A program made the translations under genes and the position numbers. From contig CAKKST010000436.1 of NCBI GenBank assembly GCA_919903585.1, forward strand, positions 1-15,741: a stretch of 15,741 bases of DNA, given 5' to 3'. Below the pieces are notes generated by a model that worked only from the letters and a program-made list of their open reading frames with translations, did not search any database and was not told the origin of the DNA. This DNA comes from Nitrospiria bacterium (GTDB lineage: Bacteria > Nitrospirota > CAKKRA01 > 9FT-COMBO-42-15). This document shows positions 13,985 through 15,741 of this stretch, piece after piece (positions within the stretch are counted from its first letter, which is position 1; every line of letters begins with the position of its first letter).

Positions 13985-15082
13985 TTACCCGTTCTTAACA
14001 GCCCCTCTGTTGTTTCTCCTTTTCACCAGCATATCCATAAATGCCTCAAGCCTTGTATCAATGCCTACCTCAGCAGAGTGCTCATCAATAGTCAGTGTGA
14101 GCACGGGGATATTATAATCCTTCTCCACCTTTGTTAATATCATCTGGGCAACAAGCTCTGGCATGCAGGAAAATGGCTTTATATGGACAACGCCGTCAAA
14201 GCCCCTCTTTGCAAACTTGATGGTCTTGCCGATGGTTACTATGCTCTCACCGCCTGCATGGTATTTTAAATACGGCCTCGCAATCCTCTTTGCCACCTTC
14301 ATATGATTCCTCTGAAAGGGGTTAAAATGGAACCTGTCATTCATCCATCGTGAAAGCCAGACCCCCCTCTCCACCTCTGCGCCGAGGTCGCCGAGCTTTC
14401 GCTCTATACCCATATTTGCAAAGGGCTCAATGACCATAAACATCTCGCCTACAATCCCTATCCGTATTGGCTTTTTATTTTTGTCAATACTGATATCCTT
14501 TAAAGATTTCTTTATCTTTTTTGCAGCCGCCCTTAGCTCTTTAAGGCTTGATGCGGCATCCACCATTTTAAATGCCTCATCACAGAGCCTCGTAAGCCTG
14601 CCTTTCTCTGTTGTGCGCGGCCTTATAAAATCGCTCCACTTAATTATCTTATCCAAAAAGTGCGCCCTTCTCCAGATAAAATAGACTGTCTTATACGCAG
14701 CAAACATGGAGTTTATACCGCTTGCCTCCTTTAGTGTCTTTGCGAGATTAGCAAGCTTGTCAGGTTCATCGGCCCTTATCATCTCAAAGCTGTATCCCAT
14801 ATCCTGCAGGATGCGCTCCTGCAGTATGCTGTAATATCCAAATCTGCATGGCCCGCACCCGCCTGCAGTCATTATTGTCTTTGCCCCGCCATTTATGGCA
14901 TCAATAAAATTTCCGAGATTAATCTTAAATGGAAGGCAGGCAAGCTCAGGCGAATATTTTGCGCCGAGCTTTAAGGAAACATTGCTTGCCCTCGGCGGAG
15001 ATACTACATCTATCCCCACATTTCTGAGGGCGCCCCTGCATGCAATATCAAGATGTCCCATGTGCGGTATTACGACCTTCAT
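13985..15082 (-). CDS. DUF2229-type protein related to 2-hydroxyacyl-CoA dehydratase and its activase
   Basis: A 365-residue protein of the group annotated as acyl-CoA dehydratase activase-related or CoA protein activase (COG3580/COG3581 type). True dehydratases and activases use Fe-S clusters and ATP to remove water from 2-hydroxyacyl-CoA by radical chemistry; the role of this branch is unsettled. Conserved cysteines suited to a cluster are Cys49 in ELACLPFK, Cys76 and Cys79 in AGGCGPCRFGYY, and Cys306 in PFSCMPEL. The C-terminal motif LTIDEHSAEVGIDTRLEAFM is shared with the next gene upstream, so the two are paralogues or half-paralogues. No BadF-type ATPase is in the window. CAGGGAGAT precedes the ATG. 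It is followed by the amidase after one base, an unexpected pairing. Confidence 0.85.
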   Translation of the reverse strand: MKVVIPHMGHLDIACRGALRNVGIDVVSPPRASNVSLKLGAKYSPELACLPFKINLGNFIDAINGGAKTIMTAGGCGPCRFGYYSILQERILQDMGYSFEMIRADEPDKLANLAKTLKEASGINSMFAAYKTVYFIWRRAHFLDKIIKWSDFIRPRTTEKGRLTRLCDEAFKMVDAASSLKELRAAAKKIKKSLKDISIDKNKKPIRIGIVGEMFMVIEPFANMGIERKLGDLGAEVERGVWLSRWMNDRFHFNPFQRNHMKVAKRIARPYLKYHAGGESIVTIGKTIKFAKRGFDGVVHIKPFSCMPELVAQMILTKVEKDYNIPVLTLTIDEHSAEVGIDTRLEAFMDMLVKRRNNRGAVKNG

Positions 15083-15113
15083 ATCTCCCTGCTAATATCC
15101 TGTCCCTAACACT

Positions 15114-15226
15114 TCTTTACATTCTTTTAGTGTCATTCCCGCAGCGTTTTTGAGCGGGAATCCACAAATAGGCAAGACTCTGGATTCCTGCCAAAGGCAT
15201 GCAGGAATGACAAAAAGTGTAAAGCT
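15114..15226. repeat. complete double-hairpin ATTCCCGC element between the two DUF2229-type genes
   Basis: TGTCATTCCCGC (15131-15142) is the mirror of GCAGGAATGACA (15201-15212), matching at 11 of 12 positions. Two hairpins lie inside: ATTCCCGC with GCGGGAAT (15135-15161) and ATTCCTGC with GCAGGAAT (15184-15208). TCCA and TGGA join them symmetrically. Outside, CTTTACATTCTTTT and AAAAAGTGTAAAG also pair, with small gaps, suggesting full element ends near 15114 and 15226. Shorter copies are at 3518-3549 and 6747-6796. Confidence 0.8.
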
Positions 15227-15243
15227 ATTTATGGGACATCACC

Positions 15244-15741
15244 CTAATTTATCGCTCTCCTCTTTCTGATCGCAAGCATGTCCAGAAAGGCCTCAAGCCT
15301 TGTTATCAATCCTGCCTCGCCTGAATGCTCATCAAAACTGAGCGTCAGGAGCGGCGTCCTGCTGTTTCTCTGCGCCTCCCTCTCAATCAGAGTCTTTAAG
15401 AGCGAATCAGGCCCGCACTGAAAGGCGCCGATAAAGATTATCCCGTCCACCTCTGCCGAGTAGAGGAGGTGGTTTGCAGCGCCAACTATCTCACTGCCTG
15501 ATGCCCAGTAGACAGGCCTTCTCAATTTTTTCATCTCCTCTTTTATTATATCATCGCTGAACATCTCCTTTGTCATGAGCATTATCTTCCTGTCCATTAA
15601 TTTCTTGATAATATTCATTGAGACAAAGGAATCATAGATATTGTATGGGTGGCCGATAAGGGCGATCTTCATCCCCCCACCCTTCCCTCCCCCATCGGTG
15701 GGGAGGGGCAGGGAGGGGGAGGGTTTATTGGAAGCAGACGG
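15244..15741 (-). CDS. DUF2229-type acyl-CoA dehydratase activase-related protein, C-terminal part, cut by window edge
   Basis: The frame is open from the window edge to the stop at 15244. The 142 residues from the ATG at 15672 (KIALIGHPYNIYDSFVSMNI near the start, GAFQCGPDSLL with Cys86, and FDEHSGEAGLITRLEAFLDM near the end) match the C-terminal half of DUF2229 proteins, whose full length is about 330-370. The ATG is probably not the true start. No stop occurs in the 23 codons upstream, which read partly as PSPSLPLPTDGGGKGGG from a GC-rich palindrome, and the family normally has an N-terminal half before IALIGHPYNIYD. The full gene therefore likely extends past 15741. A less likely alternative is a truncated gene that now starts at 15672. 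The function is unsettled, as for its paralogue downstream. Confidence 0.75.
   Translation of the reverse strand, partial: PSASNKPSPSLPLPTDGGGKGGGMKIALIGHPYNIYDSFVSMNIIKKLMDRKIMLMTKEMFSDDIIKEEMKKLRRPVYWASGSEIVGAANHLLYSAEVDGIIFIGAFQCGPDSLLKTLIEREAQRNSRTPLLTLSFDEHSGEAGLITRLEAFLDMLAIRKRRAIN
15673..15728. repeat. GC-rich palindrome open in frame with the edge DUF2229-type gene
   Basis: CCCTCCCC (15685-15692) pairs with GGGGAGGG (15700-15707) around CATCGGT, inside longer imperfect C-rich and G-rich arms. It resembles the repeats at 1802-1905 and 2952-3006. On the minus strand it encodes a Pro/Ser run and then a Gly run directly before MKIALIGHPYN. Confidence 0.75.

Overview
The window is a compact bacterial stretch of low to moderate GC in which every supported gene lies on the minus strand, so transcription runs from high to low coordinates. 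The cell is probably a Gram-negative, respiring or anaerobic bacterium. The clues are a secreted c-type cytochrome, a CcsA-type haem protein, a sigma-54 activator, two 2-hydroxyacyl-CoA dehydratase/activase-like Fe-S proteins and a periplasmic-type amidase. Phenylalanyl-tRNA synthetase is of the short-beta, long-alpha archaeal type, which few bacterial lineages have. Many small palindromic repeats (GC-rich C/G palindromes and ATTCCCGC..GCGGGAAT hairpins) recall Nitrospirota, Desulfobacterota and related candidate phyla. I cannot name the taxon.

Layout in transcription order. (1) 15741-11806: a partial DUF2229-type protein that runs off the window, a 365-residue paralogue, an N-acetylmuramoyl-L-alanine amidase, RNase PH (rph) and the XTP/dITP pyrophosphatase (rdgB). 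The last four are nearly abutting and look like one operon. (2) 11809-11207: a monocistronic cytochrome c gene. Its promoter overlaps the rdgB stop codon, a palindrome lies in its leader, and a clear rho-independent terminator follows. (3) 11199-10358: an inverted-repeat element, then a Crp/Fnr-family regulator. (4) 10344-3609: a promoter with a long palindrome at the predicted transcription start. It precedes a sensor histidine kinase with a CxxCH haem-type motif, a second Cache-type sensor kinase, an NtrC-type response regulator, a serine alpha/beta hydrolase and a CcsA/HemX-like protein. (5) 3598-88: a promoter, then pheS and pheT. (6) 28-1: the probable start of another gene.

The signalling cluster deserves most attention. 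The first kinase looks complete and may carry covalent haem in its periplasmic domain. The second has an intact ATP-binding domain but glutamate where the phosphoacceptor histidine should be. Both sit upstream of one sigma-54 activator, and a cytochrome c-assembly-type gene ends the cluster. A plausible reading is a haem or redox signalling unit in which the pseudo-acceptor kinase modulates the active one, but this is inference.

The second theme is small palindromic elements that have entered coding sequence. A GC-rich palindrome is translated in frame inside PheS, and a related one is open in frame where two domains of the edge DUF2229 protein would join. Related elements fill the pheS-pheT gap and other spacers. 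No CRISPR array, tRNA, rRNA, transposase gene or phage gene was seen, and no gene-free stretch exceeds 300 bases; the largest is 11045-11302.
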